64,000 nucleotides of DNA from Chitinophagaceae bacterium (GCA_016720585.1 JADKKH010000002.1:484750-548749), one strand, 5' to 3'; shown: positions 25,867-35,681, counted from the stretch's first letter. Notes: a model not told the origin generated them from the letters alone. A program made the numbers and translations.

Positions 25867-26859
25867 ATGAAGTTCCTCAAATGGCTCGGCATCATCCTTT
25901 TAGTGTTGATTATCTTTTACTTTTCAGGGCCGCAACCTTCCACTCCAAAGCTTACAACAGATCTTCCGGTCATCCCAGCTGAACCACCAGCACTGGAACA
26001 ATACATCAGTAACAACGAATCAAATTATAAACTGAAGCCCGATAATGAAGCAAGAATTCTCTGGTTTAATGATTCTTCAAAACAAAAAACAGAATATGCC
26101 ATTGTTTACCTCCATGGTTTTTCTGCCAGCCAGGAAGAAGGCGATCCCGTGCATTATGAATTTGCACAAAAAATGGGTTGTAATTTATTTTTAGCAAGAT
26201 TGGCAGACCATGGGATAGACACGACAGAGCCTTTATTAAATTTTACGGCAGACAGATTATGGAATTCTGCCAAGCAAGCTTATGCGATAGGAAAACAACT
26301 GGGTAAAAAAGTGATCCTGATGTCCACTTCCACCGGTGGTACCCTGGCATTAAAATTAGCCGCAGCATATCCCGAAATTGCCGGGCTGATTCTTTTGTCC
26401 CCTAATATTGCTATCAACGAACCGAATGCCTGGATGCTCAATAATCATTGGGGTTTACAAATAGCCCGTGTGGTTGGGGGAAAATATTTTAAAGCAAAAG
26501 ATACAACGGCCCTATTTGCCCAGTACTGGAATAATACATACAGGATGGAAGCATTGGTACAATTAGAAGAACTTCTGGAGACGACGATGAAAGAATCCAC
26601 TTTTAAGAAAGTAACGCAGCCTGCATTATTGCTTTACTATTATAAAGATGAGGAAAATCAAGACCCGGTGGTAAAAGTTTCAGCCATGAAAAGAATGTTC
26701 AGCCAGTTAAGTACCCCCGATAGTTTAAAGAGACAGGTGGCTATCCCCAATGCCGGCAATCATGTAATCGGCTCTTATGTAAAATCCAAAGACGTTCAAA
26801 AGGTGGGAGAGGAATGTGAAAAGTTCGCTGTGGAAGTTTTAAAGATGAACAGGGAGTAA
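25867..26859 (+). CDS. Membrane-anchored alpha/beta hydrolase
   Basis: 330 residues from the ATG at 25867; a TTG 30 codons upstream is ignored because MKFLKWLGIILLVLIIFYFSG is a good N-terminal membrane anchor. Alpha/beta-hydrolase features: VYLHGFSAS oxyanion loop, nucleophile elbow MSTSTGGTLAL with the Ser in STSTG, a likely acid in YYKDEENQDPVV, and a C-terminal HVIGS with the catalytic His. Probably an esterase or lipase facing the periplasm. Substrate unknown. Single gene between typA and fabH. Confidence 0.85.
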   Translation: MKFLKWLGIILLVLIIFYFSGPQPSTPKLTTDLPVIPAEPPALEQYISNNESNYKLKPDNEARILWFNDSSKQKTEYAIVYLHGFSASQEEGDPVHYEFAQKMGCNLFLARLADHGIDTTEPLLNFTADRLWNSAKQAYAIGKQLGKKVILMSTSTGGTLALKLAAAYPEIAGLILLSPNIAINEPNAWMLNNHWGLQIARVVGGKYFKAKDTTALFAQYWNNTYRMEALVQLEELLETTMKESTFKKVTQPALLLYYYKDEENQDPVVKVSAMKRMFSQLSTPDSLKRQVAIPNAGNHVIGSYVKSKDVQKVGEECEKFAVEVLKMNRE

Positions 26860-26948
26860 TAAATGAATACATCAACTTTGCAATAGTTGTGTGCTGATAC
26901 AGTTTCATTTCCGTTACATTTCCTATCTTTCTGTCTTAATTGCTTGTT

Positions 26949-27998
26949 ATGTACAAAACAAAGATTGCAGGTATTGGTAAGTATGTTCCATCCAGGGTTG
27001 TGACTAATAACGACCTGCTGAAATACATGGATACCAGTGATGAGTGGATACAAGAGCGCACCGGGATCAAAGAACGGCGCTATGCGCACCGGACTGAAGA
27101 GACCACTACCACCATGGGTGTGGAAGCCGCCAAAATTGCTATTGAAAGGGCTGGTATCACGCCGTCCGATATTGACTTTATCATTTTTGCCACCATTTGC
27201 CCTGACTATTATTTTCCCGGTTGCGGTGTTCTGCTTCAGCGGGCCATGAAAATGAAAGAAATTGGCGCTTTGGATGTCCGTAACCAGTGTTCAGGTTTTC
27301 TTTATGCACTTAGTGTGGGTGACCAGTTTATCAAAACAGGCATGTATAAAAATATTTTAGTGGTTGGCGCCGAAAAACATTCTTTTGGTCTGGACTTTAG
27401 TACCCGCGGCAGAAATATTTCTGTGATATTTGGTGATGGGGCCGGGGCGGTGGTTTTGCAGCCAACTACAAAAGAAAACCAGGGCATACTTTCTTCACAT
27501 TTACACAGCGATGGTGCTTCAGCCGAAATACTGGCCATGTTTAACCCGGGTACACATGCCAATCACTGGACAGAAGAAAAACTGGCTGATTTTGATGAGG
27601 CGGAGATCGGTGAAATGTTCATGAGTCATGCCATGATTGACAAAGCGCAACTGTTTCCCAACATGGATGGACCCTCCGTATTTAAAAAAGCAGTAGAAAA
27701 ATTTCCGGAGGTCATCCTGGAGGCGCTGAATAGCAATGGGCTTCAGACAACAGACTTAAAAGTTTTAATTCCGCACCAGGCCAACCTCCGTATCAGCCAG
27801 TTTGTACAAAAGAAACTGCGTCTCCGGGATGATCAGGTGCATAATAATATTCAAAAATTCGGTAATACTACAGCCGCTTCAGTTCCCATTGCTTTATGTG
27901 AAGCCTGGGAAGAGGGGAAAATAAAAGAAGGTGACCTGGTATGCCTGGCTTCTTTCGGTAGTGGATTTACCTGGGCCAGTGCTCTCTTAAAATGGTAA
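26949..27998 (+). CDS. 3-oxoacyl-ACP synthase III (FabH) family protein
   Basis: 349 residues from the ATG at 26949. The thiolase-fold catalytic triad is present: Cys114 in RNQCSGFLYAL, His in LIPHQANLRI and Asn in FGNTTAASVP. The family condenses acyl-CoA with malonyl-ACP to start fatty-acid chains. It is slightly longer than typical FabH (about 320) because of an insert around MFNPGTHANHWTEEKLADFDE, a feature of a Bacteroidota paralogue group, so it may not be the housekeeping FabH. Stands alone without other fab genes. Confidence 0.88.
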   Translation: MYKTKIAGIGKYVPSRVVTNNDLLKYMDTSDEWIQERTGIKERRYAHRTEETTTTMGVEAAKIAIERAGITPSDIDFIIFATICPDYYFPGCGVLLQRAMKMKEIGALDVRNQCSGFLYALSVGDQFIKTGMYKNILVVGAEKHSFGLDFSTRGRNISVIFGDGAGAVVLQPTTKENQGILSSHLHSDGASAEILAMFNPGTHANHWTEEKLADFDEAEIGEMFMSHAMIDKAQLFPNMDGPSVFKKAVEKFPEVILEALNSNGLQTTDLKVLIPHQANLRISQFVQKKLRLRDDQVHNNIQKFGNTTAASVPIALCEAWEEGKIKEGDLVCLASFGSGFTWASALLKW

Positions 27999-28075
27999 GT
28001 ATATGTAAATATCCTGCCTAAGTCATCTTTAACTTGCAGTCCATAAACTGGTACGGTCATTGATTTAATAGTGTC

Positions 28076-28495
28076 ATGAAAAAATTTTTGCTGATAACTT
28101 CTTGGATTCTTTCCGGATTTATTGTCCAAGCACAGGATGGTAAGTGGAAAATTAAAATGAATGGTAAAACTTTAATTTATACAGGAACTGAGGATGAAAA
28201 GATTAATACAAAAAAAATAAAGTTTACAGAGTGGAGAAAATCCGGCTACCTGGAAATAAATTACCTGGAATCTGATCCCAGCTTTTGGAAACATTCCATT
28301 TTGTTTGTGGATGAAACCGACAACCAGTTATTTTCCAAAGAAAACACAACCAAGGTCAAAATTCCTTTGTCAAAATTCAGAAAACTGTTTGCCGGAAAAA
28401 AAGAATTGAGAATTTATATCATTGCCTCCCCGGCAAATCCGGATATGGCCATCCGTTCCCGAAGAATTCATTTGTGTACACTGAAGCTGCCTTAA
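28076..28495 (+). CDS. Hypothetical secreted protein
   Basis: 139 residues with a signal peptide (LLITSWILSGFIVQAQ). The mature part is rich in beta strands and Lys, with WKIKMNGKTLIYTGTEDE and IPLSKFRKLFAGKKELRIYIIASPANPDMAIRS cores. No recognised domain. It is 3 bp upstream of the lipid kinase gene, so the two are co-transcribed; a role at the envelope is possible but unsupported. Confidence 0.7.
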   Translation: MKKFLLITSWILSGFIVQAQDGKWKIKMNGKTLIYTGTEDEKINTKKIKFTEWRKSGYLEINYLESDPSFWKHSILFVDETDNQLFSKENTTKVKIPLSKFRKLFAGKKELRIYIIASPANPDMAIRSRRIHLCTLKLP

Positions 28496-28498
28496 CGG

Positions 28499-29401
28499 AT
28501 GTCCCGCCATATATTATATATCATCAATCCTATTTCAGGTACCCGGGCCAAAAAGGACCTGCAGCAAATACTTGAAAAGGAAACAAAGGCCGCTAAAATT
28601 CCTTTCCAGGTTTTTCCCTCCGTAGCCAGTGGCGATTATTCTTTCTTGGTCTCCCTGATCAAAGAACAAAAGATCACGGATGTGGTAATTGCAGGTGGTG
28701 ATGGTACCGTGAGCCAGGTAGTAAGCAGCCTGATGAATTGTGATGTGAATTTTGGAATCATTCCCTGTGGTTCAGGAAATGGTTTAGCCTTTGCGGCAAA
28801 AATTCCCAAACAAACTGCCCGTGCGACAGCAGTTATTTTTAGCGGGAAGCCGGTGGCCATTGATGGTTTTTATATTAACAACCAGTTTGCCTGTATGCTA
28901 TGCGGTTTAGGTTTTGATGCCAAAATAGCCCATGAATTTGCCCAACAACCCAGGAGAGGTTTGACCACTTATATTAACCAGGTGATAAAAAATTTCTTTA
29001 CTGCCAAAGCCTATTCTTTTGAATTGCAGGTGGGTAAAACCAGCATGCAAACGGATGCGTTTTTCATCAGTATTGCTAACAGCAACCAATTTGGTAACAA
29101 TTTCACCATCGCCCCAAAAGCCAGTTTATGTGATGGCTTGCTGGATATCGTTATTGTGACTAATCAACATAAACTACAAGTGTTACTACAAACACTAAAA
29201 CAAATTCTGGGCAATAATAAGCTGCAAACCGGGCTTATCACAGAGAAGAAAAAAAGTGTGATATACTTTCAAACGGATAAACTCCGGATTTTAAATCATT
29301 CGAAAGCTCCGCTCCATATCGACGGAGACCCTGCCGAAACATCCGATGAATTGAATATTGAGATTAAGGAAAAATGCTTCAGGCTGATTATGCCGGTATA
29401 G
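28499..29401 (+). CDS. Diacylglycerol/sphingosine kinase-family lipid kinase
   Basis: 300 residues. The DAGK catalytic core is clear: IINPISGTRAKKDL at the N-terminus, VIAGGDGTVSQVVSSL and IPCGSGNGLAFAAKIP glycine-rich nucleotide loops, and APLHIDGDPAE at the C-terminus. It phosphorylates a lipid such as diacylglycerol or, in Sphingobacteria, perhaps a sphingoid base. Soluble or membrane-peripheral. Follows the small secreted protein gene by 3 bp. Confidence 0.92.
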   Translation: MSRHILYIINPISGTRAKKDLQQILEKETKAAKIPFQVFPSVASGDYSFLVSLIKEQKITDVVIAGGDGTVSQVVSSLMNCDVNFGIIPCGSGNGLAFAAKIPKQTARATAVIFSGKPVAIDGFYINNQFACMLCGLGFDAKIAHEFAQQPRRGLTTYINQVIKNFFTAKAYSFELQVGKTSMQTDAFFISIANSNQFGNNFTIAPKASLCDGLLDIVIVTNQHKLQVLLQTLKQILGNNKLQTGLITEKKKSVIYFQTDKLRILNHSKAPLHIDGDPAETSDELNIEIKEKCFRLIMPV

Positions 29402-29408
29402 AATAATC

Positions 29409-31685
29409 TTACCATAATGGTGCCCGGAAAACCGGGTAACCGGTAGTGTCGGGAAGCGATTTCCGGGCAAACAGTTCCAGAGTTCGCTGAAAACTTTTTT
29501 GATTGGCCGCAGAATGAATAGAATTAATAATACCTTTTTCTTCCCGCCTGGTCAGATGAAAACTTAAGGCCGCTTTATTTTCTTCTTTATCGACCGCGTA
29601 CTGAAAAGCAATTTTATATACCCGGTTGCCACTTCTTGTAGTATAATAATTCAGCATCTCGTTTTGAGAATATTCCATCATTTTGAACCAGTTATGCTGC
29701 AAAAGTAAAAAGGGCTTGGTGACATGGTCGCTGATATCTTTTGACTCATAGGGAGATTCCCAGCCTCCGGCGGTCCTGTCCCGTATCTGTATGATCAATA
29801 CGCCATTGGTGTTTTGTTTTATCCAGTCATCAAAAGAGGCTAAAAACCGGAGTGCGGTTTCTTGTCCGTAGTTATCCCGTAATCCGGCATCCATGACATC
29901 AATTACCGGGTCAGATGGAAGCCAGACATTGGGCAACACCACCGGGAACGTAGCATTCATCCGCAGGGCGGTCAGCATACGAATACTATAAGGATCCTGT
30001 TTTGCAAAAAAAGAAACAAAGTCCACTACATCCGGGTCTTCCGAAGGGATCGTACTGGTATCAGCCGGGTTTTGCATCATAAACCGGACGGGCTGTGTGC
30101 TGATGATCATTTTCCGGCTGTCTCTTGTAACTACCGATCCAAAAAACATCAAGGGAATATTGGCCGCTTTTTCATCTGTAATATAATCGCTCAGCTGATT
30201 ATTCAATAACCCTCTTGTATTATCACCCAGTTTTTGCTCAAAGGCATAGCCCCGGTCTTTTATATACTGGTAAGGACCCACCGAAAATTTTTGTGCGGGG
30301 GAAATTAAATCCCTTGAAAAAAAAGATGTGAACAACGGATTCAATAAATCACCTGCAATATCATCGACATACTGCTTATCCTGCAGCCGGATATTCATTC
30401 CCTTTTGTTTTTGCCGGTATAATTCACGGAAGTAAGTAGCGCCGATCATTCCACCTGAAGCCCCATTGATTAAAAAAGTTTTTTTCATTATGGCTCCGCC
30501 GGTAATGCTATCCAGTTGTTGCAACACACTCATCGTAAACGTGGCGCTGCGGTGACCGCCACCACTGGTATTAATAAGTACCAGCAAAGGTTTCTCGCTA
30601 TCCTGCTTTTTCTTCCAGGTATTTAAAATATCAATCATGTTTTGCCGGTCTGCTTCCACATTTTCTTTATTGCATAGGGCCAATAATCCTTCTCTTGAAT
30701 AAGAGGGTCGTTCATTTTTATTCCAGTAATTAAGACCATATGCTTTGTTGCGTGGGTCGATCAGATCAAATTTGTAAAATATATTCAGTAATAAAACAAG
30801 GCCAATCAGATAAGGAATGCTCCAGCTTTGTAAAAAATAAGTGACCGCCCCCGCTACTCCGATTAAAATAGAAAAGAAAATAGTGATACTGGCAGCCGCC
30901 GGCATCTGGAAATACGTATTATCAAGAAGAAAGCCAATGCTAATGAGAAATAAAAAGGCCGCAAACACAGAAAGGATTGCCGCAAAATGATGCCGCTTGA
31001 AAATAGAGGCTACAAACTCATCTGTATAATGCGAAACATCCCTGGCCGGTCTCAGCCGGATCGGGGATTCAAAATACCAATCCACCTTCATCAATGTTTC
31101 TCCATGATACACTTCTTTCACATTGGCCAGGTGCGTGATATAGGATTTGGGATTACTGATTACCGGCATCATCTTACGCAGGATAGATCGGTCGGCCCGG
31201 AAAAAATAAACCAGGGAAGCCGCCAGGATAAAAATAAAACCCGCGGCAAACCCTCCCAATAGAAACAGGATTTCAGTTGATGGAATAAGTTCTTTAAAAT
31301 GTGTAAACTGGTACGCTTTAAAAAAGTAAAACAACAGGAATATACCCGGAATGATGGTATTGTTGATACAATATTTTAAAAAGGGGTTGGTAGTAGCCGC
31401 CAAAAAACGGAAGTGCCGGCTTAAGAGTATAAAAGAGGCAATATTCCAGCTCATTATGAACATAGCGATGGAGGCGCCGACAATAGCAGAGCTTAATGAA
31501 TTTACATTTCCAAGATATTCCGGTGCCAGGAATAATGAATCAGCGCCAAAGGTCTTCATAAAACTTCCCTGCACTGTGCTGAACATGATAAACCAGAATA
31601 ATAATAACACCTGGTACTTCCTGAAATGCAGGAATACTAATTGAATGGGGAAGGAATAATAAAATCCTTTGAGCCAGGCTTTCAT
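29409..31685 (-). CDS. Multi-pass membrane protein with patatin-like phospholipase domain
   Basis: 758 residues from the ATG at 31685. The N-terminal about 320 residues hold roughly eight hydrophobic segments. Residues about 350-750 form a patatin-like domain: INTSGGGHRSATF oxyanion loop, nucleophile in INGASGGMIGATYF and catalytic Asp in MDAGLRDNYGQE. Patatins are Ser-Asp lipid acyl hydrolases. The membrane-fused arrangement suggests hydrolysis of membrane lipids at the inner membrane. Convergent with the lipid kinase gene 8 bp away, which may point to linked lipid turnover (inference). Confidence 0.87.
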   Translation of the reverse strand: MKAWLKGFYYSFPIQLVFLHFRKYQVLLLFWFIMFSTVQGSFMKTFGADSLFLAPEYLGNVNSLSSAIVGASIAMFIMSWNIASFILLSRHFRFLAATTNPFLKYCINNTIIPGIFLLFYFFKAYQFTHFKELIPSTEILFLLGGFAAGFIFILAASLVYFFRADRSILRKMMPVISNPKSYITHLANVKEVYHGETLMKVDWYFESPIRLRPARDVSHYTDEFVASIFKRHHFAAILSVFAAFLFLISIGFLLDNTYFQMPAAASITIFFSILIGVAGAVTYFLQSWSIPYLIGLVLLLNIFYKFDLIDPRNKAYGLNYWNKNERPSYSREGLLALCNKENVEADRQNMIDILNTWKKKQDSEKPLLVLINTSGGGHRSATFTMSVLQQLDSITGGAIMKKTFLINGASGGMIGATYFRELYRQKQKGMNIRLQDKQYVDDIAGDLLNPLFTSFFSRDLISPAQKFSVGPYQYIKDRGYAFEQKLGDNTRGLLNNQLSDYITDEKAANIPLMFFGSVVTRDSRKMIISTQPVRFMMQNPADTSTIPSEDPDVVDFVSFFAKQDPYSIRMLTALRMNATFPVVLPNVWLPSDPVIDVMDAGLRDNYGQETALRFLASFDDWIKQNTNGVLIIQIRDRTAGGWESPYESKDISDHVTKPFLLLQHNWFKMMEYSQNEMLNYYTTRSGNRVYKIAFQYAVDKEENKAALSFHLTRREEKGIINSIHSAANQKSFQRTLELFARKSLPDTTGYPVFRAPLW

Positions 31686-31758
31686 GAACAGGGAAAATGG
31701 TAACAACTAAAAATACTACTAAATAGCTGCTTCTTCAAATGAACATGAAATGAGCGAC

Positions 31759-32856
31759 TTACCCCTTAGGAGCGTTATTTCTTACGAGGTAAAGCATAAA
31801 AACCAGTGAAAGCAGCAATGCCATGGCCACAAACTGGTGTGCCACCCCCAGCCACAGGAATGTTTTAGTATTTATCGCATTTAAAAGGGTAAGTACTCCC
31901 AACAATACCTGGAGCAGGACAATAAACAAAGGGAGGGCTTTGGTTTTTTGAAACAATTTTTTTCCAGGTACCTTGTTGGACCGCCACCACCAGAAAAAAA
32001 CCAGTACAGAAATAATATAAGCCAGGTTTCGGTGGATGAAGTGAATTACCAGCGGATTATCCGTTAAAAAGGAAAGCCCCGAAAACTCCCGGTTGCCAAA
32101 CGAATGAACATTCGAAGGCCACCAGCCACCATTAATGTCCGGCCAGGTAGGTGCAAATGGAGCTGCTTTTAGTCCTGCCATAAAAGCACCATAGATAAGT
32201 TGAATAATTAATAATATTAAAAGCCCGTTTGCAAATTTTCGCAACGATTTATGAACAACGATCTGTTCTTTGGGTATTAATAAGTCAAATGCAAACCAGA
32301 GTGTATAACATAACAGTCCAAGTGCCAACACAAAATGTATAGCTAATTTATAATGGCTGACATATAATAATTCAGAATCTTCCAGGCCGCTTTGCACCAT
32401 GATCCAGCCGACAAGGCCCTGTAATGCTCCAAGGAGAAAAAGAATGATCAGGGGCTTTATTACTTCCTTTTTAAATCTTTTCTGCAACCAGAATACGATA
32501 AAGGGAATGATAAATACGACGCCTATCAATCTTGCCCAAATACGGTGAAACCATTCCCAGAAATAAATAAATTTAAAATCGCCGAGCGTAAAATGAGCGT
32601 TTACATATTTATACTGGGCTATTTGCTGGTATTTTTCAAAAGCCGTATTCCAGTCCGGGTCATTCATAGGCGGCAGGGCTCCCATAATAGGTTTCCATTC
32701 AGTAATGGATAATCCCGAACCGGTTAGCCGGGTTATACCGCCTAATAATATCTGAATGATGATCATACCCACACCAACTAATAGCCAGATGGCTACGGGT
32801 CGGGAAGAACGTTGTTGCGGCTCTTTTATCATAGCGGATGCAAAGTTAGTTGCCAT
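31759..32856 (-). CDS. ctaA: Heme A synthase (COX15/CtaA)
   Basis: 365 residues, eight transmembrane segments. Conserved His residues lie in FWEWFHRIWAR, SHYKLAIHFVLALG, FIHRNLAYI and VAHQFVAMALL; the RLTGSGLSITEWKPIMGALPP loop is diagnostic. It oxidises heme O to heme A for the aa3 oxidase encoded at 55-61 kb; ctaB, making heme O, is at 57 kb, so the heme A pathway is split over two loci. Two ATG starts (32856, and one eight codons later) are possible. Confidence 0.95.
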   Translation of the reverse strand: MATNFASAMIKEPQQRSSRPVAIWLLVGVGMIIIQILLGGITRLTGSGLSITEWKPIMGALPPMNDPDWNTAFEKYQQIAQYKYVNAHFTLGDFKFIYFWEWFHRIWARLIGVVFIIPFIVFWLQKRFKKEVIKPLIILFLLGALQGLVGWIMVQSGLEDSELLYVSHYKLAIHFVLALGLLCYTLWFAFDLLIPKEQIVVHKSLRKFANGLLILLIIQLIYGAFMAGLKAAPFAPTWPDINGGWWPSNVHSFGNREFSGLSFLTDNPLVIHFIHRNLAYIISVLVFFWWWRSNKVPGKKLFQKTKALPLFIVLLQVLLGVLTLLNAINTKTFLWLGVAHQFVAMALLLSLVFMLYLVRNNAPKG

Positions 32857-32986
32857 AGTCGGCCAGAAATACGAATTGTTGAATATTATTTATGAAATTG
32901 CAGATACCCTCCCACAATCACACTTAGTTCACTGAGAGATTACTTTGTGCTTTTTGTGCCTTTGTGGGAAACACTATTAATAAAAA

Positions 32987-33583
32987 ATGTTGAAACCTTT
33001 TTACCAGGAAGAGCTGATTGAAGCTGGTTGTGATGAAGCCGGTCGTGGCTGCCTGGCCGGACCGGTGTATGCAGCTGCCGTTATAATGCCTAAAGATTTT
33101 TTTCATCCTTTGCTGAATGATTCCAAACAGGTAACAGAAAAAAATCGGAATGAACTGAGAACGATAATTGAATCATCGGCCCTGGCTTTTGCAGTGGCGC
33201 GTATAGATAATCATGAAATCGATGAAATAAATATCCTGCGGGCTTCTTTTAAAGCCATGCACGGGGCTTTGGATAAATTAAAAAAGAAACCCCGGTTATT
33301 ATTGATTGACGGAAATCGTTTTAGTGCTTATAAAAAAATTCCGCATCGCTGCATTATAAAAGGTGATGCCATTTTTACATCCATTGCCGCTGCCAGCATT
33401 TTAGCCAAAACGTACCGGGATGAACATATGTTGAAATTACATGATGAATTTCCCCGTTATGCCTGGGATTCCAACAAAGGCTATGGTACAGCTACACACC
33501 GTACAGCAATTGAAATGTATGGCCGGTGTACTTATCATCGTAAGACTTTCCGGCTGAAAGCGGAACAACCTGAAATGTTTTAG
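32987..33583 (+). CDS. rnhB: Ribonuclease HII
   Basis: 198 residues. The metal-binding carboxylates occur in GCDEAGRGCLAGPVYAAAV (Asp-Glu pair) and LLIDGNRF, with the late ASILAKTYRDEHM motif. It removes ribonucleotides from RNA-DNA hybrids in the cytoplasm. The ATG is preceded by a stretch (32935-32970) of repeated TTTGTG words like those often found between Bacteroidota genes. Confidence 0.96.
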   Translation: MLKPFYQEELIEAGCDEAGRGCLAGPVYAAAVIMPKDFFHPLLNDSKQVTEKNRNELRTIIESSALAFAVARIDNHEIDEINILRASFKAMHGALDKLKKKPRLLLIDGNRFSAYKKIPHRCIIKGDAIFTSIAAASILAKTYRDEHMLKLHDEFPRYAWDSNKGYGTATHRTAIEMYGRCTYHRKTFRLKAEQPEMF

Positions 33584-33669
33584 TTGTTAAAATCCCGGGG
33601 ACTGATTAAACCTGACCCTTTTCGTTTCGTCCTACCTGCAAATAATTTTGATACCCAAAAACGGAGATT

Positions 33670-33975
33670 ATGAAAAAGATTTTATTTCTAAGTCTTATAC
33701 TGACTTTAGTTTCTGCGGCTGTTTCCGCCCAGCGTGGCCCCGGCTTCCGATCTAATAGACAACGGGCCGTTGCTGGCTTTAACAGTGGTCAAATAACCAG
33801 ACCAGAGAGGTTTGAGTTAAGAAAAGACCTGGTACGCCAGCGGGCAATACAACATCATGCCCACCGGGACGGCGTTATTACCCCGATAGAAAAAAGAAGG
33901 ATACATAAAGCAAAGTGTAATACCCGCCGTGATGTAATTCGTTTCAGACATAATGGCCGCAATAGAGTTATTTAG
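33670..33975 (+). CDS. Small secreted basic protein
   Basis: 101 residues with a signal peptide (ILFLSLILTLVSAAVSAQ). The mature protein is very basic (many Arg and His), with GQITRPERFELRKD and DGVITPIEKRRIHKAK cores. The two acidic-loop-like elements resemble degenerate EF-hand-type helices seen in related small Bacteroidota proteins, but this is a weak likeness. Function unknown. Followed by a strong terminator at 34026-34050, so it is a short transcript. Confidence 0.65.
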   Translation: MKKILFLSLILTLVSAAVSAQRGPGFRSNRQRAVAGFNSGQITRPERFELRKDLVRQRAIQHHAHRDGVITPIEKRRIHKAKCNTRRDVIRFRHNGRNRVI

Positions 33976-34025
33976 TTTCTCAGCAAACCATCATACAGCA
34001 AGAATCCTGTGAATGAAAAGGAAAG

Positions 34026-34050
34026 CACCGCTCCGGTTGAGCGGTGTTTT
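34026..34050 (+). terminator. Rho-independent terminator
   Basis: A perfect 8-bp stem CACCGCTC/GAGCGGTG with a 5-nt loop is followed by TTTT. It ends the transcript of the small secreted basic protein, 50 bp after its stop. Confidence 0.8.
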
Positions 34051-34074
34051 ATGTTTAATGACCAAGACCCATCA

Positions 34075-34683
34075 TCATTCTTCCCACGCCCCCAGCCCTT
34101 CACGTATCAACACCGGTTGATCACCGGTACAATCAACAATGGTGGAAGGAATCATTCCGCCGATACCCCCATCAATCACAAAATCCACTTCATTCCGGTA
34201 ATTTTCAAACATCACTTCCGGATCGGTGTAGTCTTCCACCATTTCTCCGGGCAATGATGCACTGAGAATGGGGCGGCCCAGCTCTTTAATAATGGCCATT
34301 GCAATATTATTGGCTGGAATTCGAAGACCAATGGTCTCTTTTTTACTCTGCAAGATCTTCGGCACCATCTTACTGGCGGGTAAAATAAACGTATAGGGGC
34401 CGGGTAAATACATTTTCAGCAAGCGGTAGCTTGGTTTGGATAAGGGTTTGGTAAAATCGCTAAGATGCGAAAGATCGCTGCATACAAAAGAGAGTTGAGC
34501 TTTCGAAGGATCCACTTTTTTAATCCGGCAAATCCGCTCCACGGCTTTTTGGTGAAGGATATCACAGCCCAGTCCATAAACCGTATCGGTAGGATAAATA
34601 ATAATGCCTCCCTTTTGAAGGCTCTCCACCACCTGTTTGATCAGTCGTGGTTGTGGATTATCGGGGTGAATTTGTAATAACAT
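34075..34683 (-). CDS. L-threonylcarbamoyladenylate synthase family (Sua5/YciO/YrdC)
   Basis: 202 residues from the ATG at 34683; an ATG three codons upstream (34692) is also possible, while a further TTG is not credible. The YrdC-fold motifs KGGIIIYPTDTVYGLGCD and DPSKAQLSFVC are seen, as well as LPGPYTFILPAS and the C-terminal STIVDCTG. The KxR of KPL/TGPS variants is not fully readable, and the KKVDPSKAQLS form is closer to YciO. The true enzyme makes threonylcarbamoyl-AMP for the t6A tRNA modification; YciO's role is less clear. Confidence 0.88.
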   Translation of the reverse strand: MLLQIHPDNPQPRLIKQVVESLQKGGIIIYPTDTVYGLGCDILHQKAVERICRIKKVDPSKAQLSFVCSDLSHLSDFTKPLSKPSYRLLKMYLPGPYTFILPASKMVPKILQSKKETIGLRIPANNIAMAIIKELGRPILSASLPGEMVEDYTDPEVMFENYRNEVDFVIDGGIGGMIPSTIVDCTGDQPVLIREGLGAWEE

Positions 34684-34772
34684 ATGGCTCATTCCCTTTA
34701 AAAATACAAGTTTTGGCAAATCCTCCTTCAATAATCGTCATTTAACCGGCAATTCGTATTTTCGTCACTGCT

Positions 34773-34780
34773 TATCTTTG
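34773..34780 (+). promoter_or_regulatory. Possible -7 box for the JmjC-like gene
   Basis: TATCTTTG matches TAnnTTTG and lies 19 bp before the ATG at 34800. The -33 region is not recognisable, so confidence is moderate. Confidence 0.4.
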
Positions 34781-34799
34781 CAAAAAATTAAGAATTACC

Positions 34800-35681
34800 A
34801 TGCAGTTAAAGCCGGTAGCCACCTTTGATACAATTGAACCAGAGGTGTTTAAAAGAGATTTTTACCGCCCCGGTGTACCTGTGGTAATCAGGAACCTCTC
34901 CCATAACTGGCCAGCTCTGGGTAAATGGAACTGGGATTATTTCAAGAAATTGGTTGGAGACAAAAAAGTACCCCTTTACAACAATGTAAAAAGCGATGCC
35001 TACACCCCTATCAATACGGCTGATGATTACAAAACTTTTGGCGAATACATTGACATGATCAGGAGCGGCCCGTCTGCCTGGCGGATTTTTCTCTTTAATA
35101 TTTTTGACCATGCCCCGCAACTGATAAAAGATTTTACCTGGCCGGAACAACTGATGAAAGGTTTTATCAAAAAATACCCGATGCTTTTTACCGGTGGCGC
35201 CGGCAGTATTACCCATATGCATTATGATATTGACCTTTCTCATATTCTTCATACCCAGTTTGGGGGAAGAAAAAGAGTGTTGATGTTCCCATATAAAGAA
35301 CAGCACAAACTATACCGCAAACCTTTTGAGGTACTTAGTCTAGCTGATTTTTCGTACTACTACGAGCAAAACGGAGGCCCTGATTATGATAAATTTCCTG
35401 CTTTGAAATTAGCCGAAGGATTTGATTTTATCCTTGAACCCGGTGATACATTATTTATGCCGGCCGGCTACTGGCATCATATGGAATACCTGGAACCCGG
35501 CTTTGCCATGAGTTTACGGGCCATGCAACCATCCATTGCCGGCAAAGTAAAAGGCATGTGGAGTTTATTGGGTATGCGTAATATTGATACACTGATGAAG
35601 AAGACGGTGCCGGTGTGGTGGTATAAGCGGAAAGAAAAAAAAGTGTATAGAAATGCAGCAAAGGCGCTTGCCAGCACCTGA
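34800..35681 (+). CDS. JmjC-like cupin (cupin_8) protein
   Basis: 293 residues. The N-terminus RPGVPVVIRNLSHNWPALGKW and the double-stranded beta-helix with an iron-binding HYDIDLSHILHTQF (His-x-Asp) and a later GDTLFMPAGYWHHMEY (second His) match the JmjC/cupin_8 Fe(II)/2-oxoglutarate oxygenases. Bacterial members hydroxylate ribosomal or other proteins, or are of unknown target. Cytoplasmic. Single-gene unit; preceded by a -7-like box. Confidence 0.85.
   Translation: MQLKPVATFDTIEPEVFKRDFYRPGVPVVIRNLSHNWPALGKWNWDYFKKLVGDKKVPLYNNVKSDAYTPINTADDYKTFGEYIDMIRSGPSAWRIFLFNIFDHAPQLIKDFTWPEQLMKGFIKKYPMLFTGGAGSITHMHYDIDLSHILHTQFGGRKRVLMFPYKEQHKLYRKPFEVLSLADFSYYYEQNGGPDYDKFPALKLAEGFDFILEPGDTLFMPAGYWHHMEYLEPGFAMSLRAMQPSIAGKVKGMWSLLGMRNIDTLMKKTVPVWWYKRKEKKVYRNAAKALAST

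Noticed and set aside
32935..32970. TTTGTG-rich stretch before rnhB as a promoter array
   Set aside because: The words look like -33/-7 halves but the spacing does not fit; more likely a common intergenic repeat.
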